Assembly (NCBI GenBank): GCA_945643635.1 | Contig: CALZFC010000026.1 | Coordinates: forward strand, 3,538,501 to 3,602,500 | From: Allodiplogaster sudhausi | Taxonomy: Eukaryota; Nematoda; Chromadorea; Rhabditida; Diplogasteridae | Reading direction: 5' to 3' | DNA: 64,000 bases | In this document: positions 13,054 through 25,700 of the stretch, piece after piece | How positions within the stretch are numbered: position 1 is the first letter of the stretch | Layout: each line of letters starts with the position of its first letter | Translations under genes and position numbers: made by a program | The notes under the pieces: model-generated | Told to the model about the DNA's origin: nothing | Databases searched by the model: none | Seen by the model: the letters and a program-made list of their open reading frames with translations, nothing else

Positions 13054-14216
13054 GTGGAGAAGGTAGTAGTTTTTTTTCGCCTTTCCACTCATTTCTTTCT
13101 TCCATTACTTGAGATCTCCTTTGTAGTGTCATACATATATATGAATATCGATTTCGAGTGCTCGCTCACGTTCCTGCCGCTCTCTCTTATGGCTCATCTT
13201 GTTTTTTTTTTCTTCCTTCTTCTACTGTAATCCTGTCTTCTCACCATTCTTTCTACATTGCCCATATTTTTAATCTTCTCCTTTTTTTAAACATAATCAT
13301 ACATTCCGGATTTTGCTCGGGTACTTGAGACGAAAGCGTATTTATCTCTTCTTTTCATGTGGCATTCAGAGAGGCTCACAGAGAGCGACGTAGCTTTTGC
13401 ATGTCAACTCCTTCGATTATCCTCGTGTGGATTAGCGTAGCATCTTATCGATAGACACACATATGTATGTAATGGTTTAGCAGAGCCATCCGAGTGAACT
13501 GCCTATTTCTAACAATTAGCTCTTGGATTTGTCTTTCCACTCCTTTTTTCCACTCTTAGCCTTTGTATTTGTTTTGCTTCTCTCTATCTCTGTGCTTCAG
13601 GTGCAATCCACAGACTCTTTCAATCAAAATTCTTTCTTCATCCAATCAATGGTGCATCTGCTGTAAGTTCACTTTATTTTACCTTACCAATTAAATGCTA
13701 CGCTTCTCATAGTTCAAGGATGCATAAACATGTGGAAATCTAACACGGATACCTTGGGAAACTTAAGAGGTGCTCATAATCGAATGATTGCATAATGTGT
13801 GTGTCACATTAGCGGCGCTATGTATGCATCGACTCCAATTTCCCGAGCAACATGATTTGGATGTCGCTAAAGCCATCAGAGATAGACATGAAATGAAAGT
13901 ACATAGCCTACCACAAGTCCGTCGGTGGGTAAAAAGGCATTCATAAATACTGCATGGCGCATAGGCAAGAACAAATCCCGTATAAATGTTACACAGAACT
14001 TTTGTTTTCAAACAGGAATAGAAATAATAGAAATACGAGCGGTCGAGATATGGTACAAATGCAAAAGATCATCGGAGGATATGATACACAGTCGATTCCA
14101 GTGAGAGGAAACAATTAAATGAAAATAAGAATATTCTAAAATATTGCAAACTTTGAAGTATTTCCCAAATCACATACTCTTCTGTAATATGGTGATATTG
14201 CAGCTTACAATTAGGA
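13054..14216. other. Convergent 3' region, no gene seen
   Basis: AT-rich sequence between the stops of the CUB/lectin gene (plus) and the ZDHHC16 gene (minus). It should hold both 3' UTRs. No exon with domain similarity was found. Confidence 0.5.
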
Positions 14217-15657
14217 TCATACAACGTTGTACTTGTCTGCATCGAGTTCGCGTAATTCGTCTTCGTAGAGGAATGCCGTGTGGCTGGATGGCAGAAAGAC
14301 ATGCCTCCACACTCGTCGATTGCGTCGGAGGCCGAGAAAGTTCCGCCAGTTCGTATAGCAGCCTTGATTCAACGGGTTACGGTAGGATGGATTCGCAGTC
14401 AAGATGTCGGAATGTCTCTGAAGGACATCATGAGGCATTGAATCGGAATGAATGAGGCCGAGTCGGAACTAACGAGATAGTCGATGTAGGTGAACCCCTT
14501 GGAGATGAGAAAGACGTTCCAGGCAGTGAGCGCGCCGACGAGGATGACCAGAAAGAAGGCGAGCATGTACGAGAAGATCACGAGGTTACGTGCAGCGCCG
14601 TCGTGATGGCAGATCGTGGCCTGCAGGGGCGCCCAGGCCAGCTGTGAGGCGCAGAAGCCACGACCAGAGGCGTTCTGAACGGTCACCCACTCATGTTCGC
14701 AGCAGCAGTTTAATAGAAATGTCTTTGTAAACATCTTTCCGATTGTATCGGGCGGAAATTTCGGAATATAGAAGCAAACCTCAAAGATGTGATCGTAGAC
14801 TGTGTTGAAGCCGGCCACTGTGATCATGAGGGAGACGAGAGTGAGATTGGCGATGAACAGGAAGAAGTGTCGATGGTTGTGCGAGCCGACGCATTGGTTG
14901 ATCCAGATGCAGTGGTGGTCCATGCCAAGGACGCATCTGCATCATTCCATTCCATCGATTCGAGCCATTCTCTCTCTTTCCTTGCAGCCCCTTTCTCACC
15001 TCTGACAGATCGCGCAGTGATGGGTGCGAAGAGACTTGAAGTGCTCGCATCGCATGCACCACCTATCGCCTTCACTCTGCAAACACGACCAAGGATGGTT
15101 CCATTTCCATGCTCTCACATCAACAAGAGACAACAAATTTCGCGGAAGGAATCGATTTGGGAAGACGTCTAAAGTTTACAAAGATAATAATTATGTATGT
15201 AGTACCGCTGGAAGACAGATGGGTGCAAGTGTGCGGGCCTTGTAGTAGTGGAACATGATGTTCACGAGAAGAAATGTTCCGAATACAGCATAGAACAGGA
15301 GAAGAAGCAAAGGTTGGTACCTGAGAGAACAGACAGTTGTGTGCAAAAACAAGTTGTTTTTTCATGATTCCTAACAGTTGCTCGTATGGAAGGATAACGA
15401 AGTATGAAGTGAAGCTAAGAAGTGCCGTTATCGAGTAGACAACGAACACCAATATCTGAAACGTAGCCACTTCATTGACATACTATTCGAGCTAAGCAAT
15501 CAAATAGTTAACAAAAAAACAATTTTAATGGCAAAAAAAGAATGAAAAACAAAACCTTGCCCAGGCTACGAATGGCGCGGTTAAGGAAAGCGGCGTAGCG
15601 CACAAAGCAGGGCCCGTCAATGACATGCTGGTCGATCCAGTCACATAATCGACCCAT
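14217..15657 (-). CDS. ZDHHC16: ZDHHC16-like DHHC palmitoyltransferase
   Basis: DHHC proteins are multi-pass membrane enzymes that attach palmitate to cysteines of target proteins, usually at the Golgi or ER. Reading down the minus strand, the start MGRLCDWIDQHVIDGPC is at 15657. It is followed by transmembrane segments (ILVFVVYSITALLSFTSYF; YQPLLLLLFYAVFGTFLLV), a HYYKA motif before the zinc region, and the cysteine-rich domain RWCMRCEHFKSLRTHHCAIC / RCVLGMDHHCIWINQCVG. This keeps the catalytic DHHC, split by an intron of about 70 bases just before it. Two further transmembrane segments follow (FFLFIANLTLVSLMITVAGF; FFLVILVGALTAWNVFLISK). The C-terminal NPLNQGCYTNWRNFLGL...VFLPSSH resembles ZDHHC16 more than ZDHHC4 or ZDHHC15, as do the ALTAWNVFLISKG segment and the HYYKA stretch. 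Stop TGA is at 14219-14217. A T-rich AG acceptor lies 17 bases before the ATG. It is divergent from API5. Confidence 0.85.
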
Positions 15658-15789
15658 CGTCAACGGTTTAACACCTAAAAAAAAGTAAGTCCCCTGAGAT
15701 GGAAGTGCCCGCATCCAATGAAAGCTGTACACTCCAGAGCTCCATCCGTTTCATCCACGAATATCGGTGTGCTCGTACTGTACACTGTC

Positions 15790-15855
15790 CTCATTTAGAG
15801 AACATCGCCGAAAGACGTTTTTTTTTTCTCATTTAGAGAACATCGCCGAAAGACG
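15790..15855. repeat. 28-base direct repeat in a bidirectional promoter
   Basis: Positions 15790-15817 and 15828-15855 are identical over 28 bases, separated by a 10-base T-rich spacer. The pair lies in the 389 bases between the divergent starts of ZDHHC16 (15657) and API5 (16047). It could be a duplicated regulatory element or a recent replication-slippage duplication. Confidence 0.85.
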
Positions 15856-16046
15856 CAAAGTGCACTCTCATTACAACAGCGACAGCAAAACTAACATGTG
15901 TAAATTATATCGTTGTTGATATCAAAGCCGTAAATCTAGTTTTAACACTATATTCTATTTGTTATTTCTGACATGCACGTTTCCGGCAAGCATACCTAAT
16001 ATTAGCCTCGTCCTCAAACGTTGTGTCATCAAGGAAGGCTGTTGAG

Positions 16047-18307
16047 ATGCAGGGCGGGAAGCCATCCAGCGTCTCGCTCTTGTATTCAAAAGCAAAACTT
16101 ATCCAGAATGAAGCCACGAGGGTTAGCGTGGACTCTATTGAATTGCGAGATGTCTGTTCACTCGTAATGCAGTTACATTTATAGGATGAAGAAGACTGCG
16201 AGATCTTCTTCGACGTACTCGAAAATGGAGACGACCGCAGTCAGCACCTTGCAGCCAACTTCTTATGCCAATTCTATCATTTATTTCCCAATCTTCACAA
16301 GGAGATCCGAGATATCATTGCGGAGACTGTCAACAAGTGTGATTCTGCTGTAAGTTTTATTTTTTTAATGATTTATATTTGATGATGAGACTACAGAAGC
16401 TATATTTATGTATGTACAAACTTACATAAATACATACAGTTATACATACATATATGTACATAGATACTATCAGTTATCCACTTCTGAAAACGGAAATCTT
16501 GCGGTGAACATTTATAAGACTAACGACCTGGTTTTATGCGTAATGCTTGTTTCTCTAAAGCTCCGGCAGGCTCTCGTTTACGGCTTGAGAATTTTGGCCC
16601 AAGAAGATTCAACTTATCGAGGACAGGTGACTTGTGTTGCTTTCTTATTTACTTACCAGGCGGCTAAAATTTCACGATTACAAAGATTATATTTCTCCAT
16701 ATACATATTTTTTCAGTTCGTCGACCTTCTTCTGCAACTTCTTTCGTGGTCAGAGGAGCGTGTGAAGACAGCAGCCCAGCAAGCAATCTCAATGCTCTTT
16801 CAACGAGACACCGAAGGCTGGTTTTCTGCGTGTTCCCATGTGGTCATTTTGAAAAATAACAAGTGTATTTAGGAATGCTAGTGATGCTCAAGGACTCGTT
16901 ATCAAAGGAAGTGTACGCAAAGAATCGAAATGCTATTTTTGATGCTCTGCCAACGTTCATCGAATCAATTAAAACAAATTCATCGAACGAGGAGACTCTC
17001 AAGATTCTCTGGGAGATCTTCAGGGACGAGGTTATCTGCTACTGACATTATTTATGTTTCTAACAAAGTCATTCAGACCTGCTATTCAGTTATTCTACCA
17101 TTCGACGTTATCCACAATCGATTCCGTGATTTACGCGCTGGGGGTTTCGCCTCTTATGCAGGATCTGGAAAGGCAGCAGGCGGTTGCCAATCTCTTCCTC
17201 AGCCAGATCGAATTCCCCTCTCGCTTCCCCAGTGAGGTACACCTGCTCAATTCTACACGAACTTTATAGAGAACTCTTTTAAATTACAGGGTGAAAAACA
17301 GGAGATTGATAAGATCCTTGTACGAGTTACGATTGTTCGCCAGATGTGTACGGTATGATTTTTTGGAATACGGTAATTGCTTATCTTTGAATCTTCAGAT
17401 TCTATCTCAACTTTCGGACGAAGCCAATCGTTGCTTTTCATTCCTCTGCCAAAACATGGAGTATATCGTCAGTCTGCCAGAGGACAGGAGAGTGCGGATC
17501 TTGCGTTCTGCGTGCGACATTGCATCTCTCGCATCCAGTACACTAGATGAAGAGGCAGTCGAGGATCTCGTCGATTTCATTTCTGTTCGTATCTTCTCGG
17601 TTCTATTCTATTTTGATTGAAAAAAGATAAGACCAATTACAGAAGATCTCCCTGTTCAGCAGACGATTCCGTCACTGGAAAGGGACGAAGATGATGACTC
17701 TGCGGGGGAGTGGATAACTCCCCGCGTTGATTACGAACTCCTCGAGCCACTTATGCTCGCCCTCTACAAACTTCGAAGGGGAGCCAGTCGAACTCTCCAG
17801 GCTGTCCTTGACCGAAATGGGTTGAAGTCGAGGTCTATAATTCGTTGTTATTATTATTTGAAATTCAAGAGCCCAATGCAGATTTTCCCTTCTTCTCCGC
17901 TTCTGTCACATGCATTCAAGTGAAACAAAGATGCTCGTTGAAACTTTGAAGGAGTCTGGAATCAGTCAGGAATTGAAGATTGAGCTTCTCGTGTGCACAA
18001 ATGTTGGGTAAGTCATACATGCTTGTGGGCCTATTTAAAAGATATCCACGATTCAGGCAGCTAGCGTTAGCCTGTACCAATTCTTCGCACCAGGTGAACA
18101 TCACGCCTTCGTGGAAAGAGTTCAAACTTCCTCTTCCCGTTCTTCCACGGACCGCGCCGACTCCACAAAGTATTTCTTTTTCTGCCATTTCTCGAGGTTA
18201 TCCATGCTCTAATCTCTTTCGTAATTGCAGAGGTCACGAAGAAAACACTGAAAATCGATAGAGTGAAGCCGCACTCTGTTTCCGACACCGGATCTATTTC
18301 TGCGTGA
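16047..18307 (+). CDS. API5: API5-like apoptosis inhibitor 5
   Basis: API5 (AAC-11) is a nuclear HEAT/ARM-repeat protein that suppresses apoptosis in animals. The start MQGGKPSSVSLLYSKAKLI matches the start of the family's first helical repeat. Exon 2 gives HLAANFLCQFYHLFPNLHKE, matching the conserved LAAQFIPKFFKHFPEL segment. Later exons give LRQALVYGLRILAQED, FVDLLLQLLSWSEERVKTAA, LSLPEDRRVRILRSACDIA and, near 17700-17830, VDYELLEPLMLALYKLRRG, which matches the family's YVECLLYSFHQLGRK block. The C-terminus has ITPSWKEFKLP, like the family's VTLSWKPV, then a short basic tail KKTLKIDRVKPHS. Stop TGA is at 18305-18307. Introns are mostly short. The animal family's leucine-zipper-like part was not checked residue by residue. 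It lies upstream of TRAPPC12 on the same strand. Confidence 0.82.
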
Positions 18308-18512
18308 ACTTTCTTATTTTGGTATAAATTAAGTGTTGTTATTGTTCGAACCTAAGCCAATGAAGTATTTCAACATATATATGTATTATTATGCAGTAGA
18401 AATGTGTACATGTTGATGGGATTTTGTCTTCGTATCAGTATTTGCATTTCGCTCATTGTCAGCCAGCTTTATCATTTCACCCACGGTGTTTTGCATTATT
18501 CTCTTTTATTGG

Positions 18513-18590
18513 AATAAAGTTTACTATGACAGAACAGTCGCAGATGCATTTCATGCTGTAAACTTCAGAGTAAATTTATTTATTTTTTAG
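18513..18590 (+). promoter_or_regulatory. Operon-like intercistronic region between API5 and TRAPPC12
   Basis: An AATAAA signal at 18513-18518 for API5 is followed about 70 bases later by a T-rich splice acceptor ending AG at 18589-18590. A second candidate acceptor lies near 18568. The TRAPPC12 ATG is at 18637. This order and spacing matches nematode operons, where the downstream message is trans-spliced about 100 bases after the upstream poly(A) site. An independent promoter here is the alternative. Confidence 0.5.
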
Positions 18591-18636
18591 TTTGAAAAGA
18601 TAATAACAATTCAAGAATCATCGATGAATCAGGAAT

Positions 18637-20515
18637 ATGCATCACTCCGAATCGGATGAGAAAGATTTACTGTCGACATGGCCCGAATCGAAGAGACTAC
18701 AGTCGGCACTAAAGGTCACTGTCATCATAGCTCAGATATTTTAACAGTCGAGTATATTATATTCGACATATCCAAGTTTTCTTTTTGACTGACACAAGGG
18801 CGAGAGGGTATGTGATTTAGAAAGATACGACTACAATATTCTGTAAAATTCAAACATATTTGCAATTGCAAATCAAATATGCTCCAGTATTTCCTTACCA
18901 TTATCGTTTCTCGCTCCTTTAATGTAGATACGATATGCACATAAAGAACATAAATGTGCAGGAGAAGCTACGAGAGATGACATACACAATGCCGGGTATC
19001 TGCTACGAGTTCGGACCTCCACCCCAATTACCACCGAACTTCAAGCACTTGAGCGGTTCATTCGATAATCTCGATCAGGCCACCAATTTGGAAGCTATCC
19101 AAGAACTTCTTGTATGTTGTGCAATGATTTCAGCAGCAGAAAAGAAGAGACGATTTACAGAAGGCTAAACTACACGAGAATGTTCTTTACGCTACGACTA
19201 TGCTTCTCTCTCATCACGGATACGGAGTTGGCAAGGCGGGCAAGAAGACTCGACCACTCACGCCATTTTCACTAAAGGTTTCTTTTCTTTTACCAGCGTT
19301 TCTTGCATCTAAATAATTCATGAAATGGTTTATTTCCGACAGATTTGGTCAATAAGAATGCAAGTCCTGTTGGGAATGGCAAGGCATAAGGAATTGCTGG
19401 AGGAGCTGTCAATTTTCGAGGAGTTGGATGCCCCCGATCTCTTCTTCCAGTATCATTCATCGTTTAATCCAGCTCGAGCAGGTTCATTTGCATATCCCAA
19501 CAGCTGGGGTTTCATATTATGCATTTGGAGTCTTTTATGGAATGAAGGGATGATTCCAGGTTCGATGGTCCCCTTTGCTCTTCGACTGGTGCACACGGAG
19601 TCCCTAGTGCACTCTCCCCTTCCTATCGCTTCCATAACACGGCTCACCCGATTAAAACATCAGACACAACAGGCTCGTCAGTGTGGATTGAAGAAGCAGA
19701 TGACGCCGACTACTTTCAGGCTCTCCGAACGGTGGAGGAAGAGACGGCAGAAGGAACACCCATTCTTGCATGGAAAGCGAGACTTCGCGCTGTTTCTTTG
19801 CTCGAGGCCAGACTTCTTCTTCGCATTCAGGTTCCGTTCAAGATTCTCCCTAACTTTTCTCACTATGGCATATTTGAGGAACTCGACTCGTGCTTACGTA
19901 TCATGAAAGACATGGATCGAGACGGGGAATCGGACGATCAAGATCATCTAGCAATGGCTCGGGTTGCACTCGTTCATGGCGACGAGAAGGCTGCCGTTTC
20001 GTTCATCTCCGAAGCAGCCAGTTCGCTCCCGACTGATTCTGCTCAGGTTCAAGAGCATCGGTTAGTCAGCCCTTTTACTAGCCAACGCCTACCGTAATTG
20101 TTGCTTTTTCAGCGCATTCCATGCCATCTTCTGCGGCAGATACACGGAAGCGAAAGAATTTCTGTCCCGTGAGAGGTGCTCGAGCGTATCGACTCCTTCT
20201 GTACGTTCGTTTTCTGACTGTAATATTTTTTCTTTTGAAAATTCAGTGGTGCATGACTCGTTGAACTTTGGTGTTCGGCCTGGTGACATGAGACATGTTC
20301 AGCTGCAAAACACGGCGGCCCTGTGCTGGCTGTACGCGGGCGATGCCTCGACTGCGTTGTCCTTGCTGCTGAAGGAGGTCAAGTCGTGTCAGGACTCTGG
20401 GCAGCAAATCCACTCCCATCTCATAACAAATATTCGATCCCTGACGGAACTCGTGTGCTCGACGGAAATGAAGAAACGAGTTCTCGCAGAATGGACCGAC
20501 CTGCCAATAGGCTAG
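18637..20515 (+). CDS. TRAPPC12: TRAPPC12-like trafficking complex subunit (TPR protein)
   Basis: TRAPPC12 is a TPR subunit of the TRAPP complexes that tether vesicles in ER-Golgi traffic. The start MHHSESDEKDLLSTWPESK is at 18637. Exon 2 (about 18930-19110) gives PGICYEFGPPPQLPPNF. The exon at about 19345 gives WSIRMQVLLGMARHKELLEE. GSMVPFALRLVHTE at about 19557-19600 matches the family's signature GSMVPFSMRILHAE. The C-terminal part has TPR-like helices: LDSCLRIMKDMDRDGESDDQ, VALVHGDEKAAVSFISEAAS, AFHAIFCGRYTEAKEFLSRE and QNTAALCWLYAGDASTALSL. It ends LITNIRSLTELVCSTEMKKR...LPIG with stop TAG at 20513-20515. That last block corresponds to the human C-terminal NLTTMYELESSRSMQKKQ region. The family's long N-terminal low-complexity part is much reduced. 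Probably co-transcribed with API5. Confidence 0.82.
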
Positions 20516-22755
20516 GGATGACAATAAGCTGTTTTGTAGGACAACTGAATGGACACCTCTTTTCTATCTCACTGCGACGGTAACATTTTGAGCACAGTTC
20601 ACCCCCCCCCAACCTTTCCAATTCAGTACCTAAATTTGGTAGACCAAATCCCATCCAAAAAAGGTCGCCTACTTTACAGGTTTGCTCGCTTATCTTCAAT
20701 CTTCTAGGTTCTTGCCAGTCTTATCTAATTCGGTGCTCTCTCTCTCTCTAACTGCTTCCTACTTTTAAATTACTGAAACTTCTCAATTCCCTTGCCGAAG
20801 ACGCCATTTATCACCACAACCAATTCATGCATTCTAGTCGGACTCTTTCATGCGATCAAATCATCTCAAAATCTCTCTCTCTACCTTAAGTCATTTCATA
20901 ATCATCAAAGGTATTCGTTTTCGTCGACACCAGAAGAATGTAGCGGGCATTCCTTTCGTGCCAAATGTATCAAACTTTTGTTGTTATCTTCACACTTTGT
21001 TATTATACACGCGTTTATTTTTAGAATTCTATTGTGTAAATTGAAAAAGGCTTGCCTGAAAATGCTAGGAAATGAATAAACAAATAGCTTCAAATGAGAC
21101 TCTTTTGTTCGATCACTGGAGAAGGGCTAATTTTTGGAAGGAGTGTGAGCGTGAGTATTTTTCTCTCTTTCGATTGGGAGTGGAAAGAGTGGCTGAAACA
21201 CTCTGACGACCTGTGGGTGTCTCTATTTTTAACAGTATTTATGTACGTTTATATGTTCGCGTGTATATGCCATGGAAAGTTTCGAGTGAATGACGAGCTG
21301 CCTATACTACTTCCTATAACATGAGATGGCAAGCAAATAAACGGCCTCGTAAGGCGACTGGCACTATTCAGGCATTCATTCCTTTCTCTCTTTTTTACAG
21401 AATAAGCAAACAAAAAAAGAGTGGCTAGTACAATAAGTATGATCTATCCCAGGTATGTACACTTTTGTGCAGACGTTGAGTGGATGAGCGAGAAGAGAGT
21501 TATAAGAAAGTCGACTTAGTGACACTAAGGCAAAAGGCACTCTCTGAACGTTTGTCTGTCTTGTGTGAAGTTGTAAGAGGGGGGGGGGGGGAGTACAGAA
21601 GTAAGAAGGGTGCAGCATTCACCTCTTGCTGTTCTGGTCTTTGGACTCGACAACAAAGACCTTCTACGCCCAGTTATTGTAGCCCGCTGAGTGTTCATTT
21701 TACTGCCTTGCATGATCGCTCAGTCGGTTGGGAAGGGATAACTCCGTTTTAATCTCTCTGCCCACGGCGCTTCGCGTGCTTGACGTCGCTCGACCAGCGG
21801 ACAGTCCTTTCCTCCCTCTCCCTCTCTCTCCTCCATTTCTCCCTTCTCTTTCCAAAGCACTTTGACTTCCATTTTCACTCGTTCATTGTTCATGCATGCT
21901 CTTCATGTGAGAACATATCATTTTTTCATAACGATTTTTACCTGATTTAACTATATTTAGGCTGATTGCTAGTGAATGCCCGATAAAACGGCCTTGCCTA
22001 CCTTTCGGTGGCCGCACTCCGAGCGACGGAACAGCGAAAATCCAACGTCAAGATGCAAGTCGGTTACGACTTGTCATCTATGATTTTTGAAATGTCGCAC
22101 TCACTTTCATCTCGAATGTCATCATTAAGTATCGGGCGAATTGTGCTTGTGGCAAAAATAAATTGTGTCTGCGTGAACGGAAATCTTCGCAGAATTGATA
22201 ACGCTTAATGATGCTCACTCAGTTTCGCGCGCCTTGAGATCTGGCGCTATTTTTGGTAAAATTTCGGATGTAGAAGTGAAGTGAGAGTGTGATTGAGTGA
22301 TCAAGACACATCAGTTGAATGTACCAAGCACGGCTGTCAGTGTACATAAAGTAGATCAGCCATGGTATCTTTTAGAATTCTCTTCACAACGAGATGCTAT
22401 TCTATTTTTCCTTCTTGTTAAAAAAAGAGCTATTCTTGCCGCTTCCATTGACCAACAATGCATGCGGAACCCTCCTAGCCAGTGGTACCTTAAGAGGATT
22501 TGTAGCTCTAATGCAATGAATAATGTCATGGAATTGGAATTCTGATTTGATGTTTACAAAAAGGGAATTAAATTTTGAGATTATTTTGCTTTGCAGTTCC
22601 GGAACCTCGAGCAGAGAAAACAGCGGTCTGACCATGAGGAGACGCGCTTCACAGGTTTCTTAGAGTGATCAATACGATTCATAAATGAATTCACAAATTA
22701 AGATTTAGAGATAATAAAATGTTCATAATTCAAAAGAAAAAAGTCTCTGATTAAG
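20516..22755. other. Intergenic region between TRAPPC12 and the first DEG/ENaC gene
   Basis: Contains the TRAPPC12 3' UTR, with AATAAA-type hexamers near 21073 and 21334, a run of G at about 21580-21591 and pyrimidine-rich DNA near 21780-21850. I saw no exon with recognisable homology. The last several hundred bases should contain the promoter of the channel gene. Confidence 0.5.
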
Positions 22756-25700
22756 ATGATAATCGAAATGCCGATCACCCAACTCAACAAGATCAGAGAG
22801 ACGGAGGGAGTGAGCTCGCTCTCGAGAGAGACTCAGCACTTTGTCGGTAAGTTTCGAGAAGAAGAAGTGATTGACAAAACCTTATCTAAAAATACTAAGA
22901 TACACGTGGTTCGAAAGAAAAAAAGGATGCATGGCAGGAATCACCTCCATGCACGGGGTGCTGAGGACGTACAAGAGTGAGGGGTCAACTGCCTGCTTCT
23001 GGGCGACGCTCCTCTCCATCTCGGGCATTCTTCTGCTCTGGCAGATCATTGCAATTCTTGTCATTTATGGTGGAAAGCCAACTGTCTCGCAGGTAGCGAC
23101 ACTAAAACAAATTCAAGACTAGGCATAAAAAAATATATTTTTAAATGTTTACAGGTGTCCTTTTTGATATCGGAAGACGGTCTGCTCTTTCCAAAAGTCA
23201 CAATATGCAATTACAATCCTGTTCGCCGTTCATACATTGAAAGTGAGATTGAAAGTATTTCAATTGTATGTAGATACCAGATTGATCAACTTATGGTCAA
23301 TATTTTAGAATTGAACGAGACGGGAGAGTTTTCAACGCGTCTGCTGTCTTATCTTCTTCGGGCTAACACTGATGTCCAGGTTTGAAGTGAAGTGAAAAGA
23401 AATAAGGGTCAAGAATGTTGTAGCAAGTCTATGGAATGGCACAAGCCAAGTCGTTCGAGGACGATGAAAAGGTATTGCTTGAGTACCAAAAGACGCACAA
23501 CTTCAGCATCGAAGGATTCTTCATGGATGCCGGGTTTGCCGACGGTTCTTCTTCACCCTCATCTTATAGCACTTTCTAAGACCAAAGCCCTAATGTTCTA
23601 TTTCGCTATTTCTGCTTTCAGTTTCTCCTGCAATGACGTGCTCAAGTTGTGCTATTTCGCCGGCCGTCGATTCAACTGCTGCGAGTACGAGAACAGTCTA
23701 TTTATTCTTCATTTATGAAATACCATTCACAATTCATTTGCTAGACATTCGCAAGATGTAATGACGAGCCTTGGGAAATGTCAGATGATTAACATGCAAG
23801 CATCTCCATTCGAATGGATGAGAAAGCAGTCACAGGCCGGAATCAGCTCTGGGTTAGTTTTATTATATGTATTTTTGCCGCTCATATGAATATTTCAATA
23901 TTCATAAATGTTGCTGGCATTAAGGCTTCAACTAATCTTGGACACACACATCGAGGAACAGCTCGATGTTGGAAACGAAAGTACGTTGATGCTATCCTAA
24001 TAACAGCAGGACAATTGTTATCAATTATCTTCAGGCCTTACAGAACCGGTGTACAATGACCTGGAGAATGGTTTTTTGTTCTACGTTGACGACCCGGATC
24101 TTGGAACGTATGCGTCGTCCCAGGCATGTTCTTCCTCTCGTACAAGTAGTGGCATACAATTGACTTGATATTACTATTTTAGGGCATCAGTCTTTCTCCT
24201 GGTGATCGAATCTACTCTGCACTTGGCAGCAACCAGGTCTGCCAATGGACGGAAATTCAACATCCTAAACATTCCTTCTTTGTTCTTGTAGTTCATCTTA
24301 CTCGAGAAGGAGCAATGGGGAAATTGCACGGCTCGCTGGCCAGCGGGGTACACAGGAAAGAACACGCTGCTCAAGTACTCATCCACCGATTGCATCAGCA
24401 AGTGCAAGGCCAGGTACAGATGCCTAGTTCCGTTTCATCTACCTCTCATACATCTCGTGCCGTCTTAGATTCTTCAACAACAGCTGTGGATGCAGTCCAT
24501 TCGTCTACAATATCGACAGTGGTATCTATTTAATCACCATCCCAATAACTTGAACTTTCGTCTTCCAGAGCACACGGCCCACAGTAGCAGTTTGTTTCAG
24601 AATATCGCTCATGCACACCACTGGAGTCATACAAATGCATGCAGGCTTATGTCGTCACCAACTACAACGGTGGGATCTTTTTATGAACTCATTCAATCTG
24701 TCAACAGTTAATCCGATGTTGACATCATTTTTGAGATTTACTTTTTTATGACTGTGTACAAAAACGCGAGGTCCAATAGCCGTCCGATCACGCGGTCGTC
24801 TAAAATAAGAACAGTTTGTTGACTAGCAATGAAATGTGCATTGGATGGCGACATGAGATGGTGTCTTAGATGTCTTATACGACATGAAATGATGGGAACT
24901 TTCGTTCGCAGAGACGAGTGAGGAGTTCCGCTGGCCGTCTTGTGTGGAGTGTTCGGTGGAGTGCGAGAGAAGAGAGTACATCGCATATAATTCATACGGC
25001 CGCGGGTTCTCAAATGGAGCTCTCCGCTGGCTTGCCTCGCACAATCCTGAATGGTCACAGTCTCATATTAGGTGAGAGCAGAAAGAAAGGCAAGAGCCAG
25101 AAGAGTACACAAGAGACCATGGCAAACACTGCACGATCCTTGTTTCGTTTCGCATAGAATGCTCCACTTTTTCTCTAGCACGAACTTTGTGACTGTCAAC
25201 GTATTCTTCCGCGACATGACCTACACTCAGTACACGCAAGTTCAGGCGACATCAGTGACGCAGATTATCAGTGAGAAAGAGTGAGAGAGAGAGAAACAGA
25301 GAGGGAGGCAGAGAGGGAAGGGAGAGAGAGATAGAGGGAAACAAAGATGGAGGGAGAGAGAGCGAGAAGGACCAGGAGCGGGGGATAAGCATGCCTGATC
25401 ATTGTACTCACCAGGTAACATCGGTGGCAACATGGGAATGTTTCTCGGCATGAGTGTCTTTACCATCTTCGAGGCTATCATCTACTTAACGAAAGTGACC
25501 TGGATCACGTTCTCCAAAAAGCGACGACAACACCTTGCAGATAAGAAGAAAAAAGAGCAGGTGATTGGCGTCTTCCATTCTTCTTCGAAACGTTTTAGGA
25601 TGCATTTTTAGGAAAAGGAAAAAGAGCTAGAAGAGACGGTGAAATCGATCCGGCAGCTGAGCAGCAACCACCGGATGCACGAACTCCACGACTACCTCAA

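Noticed and set aside
18330..18350. GTTCGAACC resembling a tRNA T-loop
   Set aside because: No acceptor stem, D-arm or anticodon arm could be found around it.
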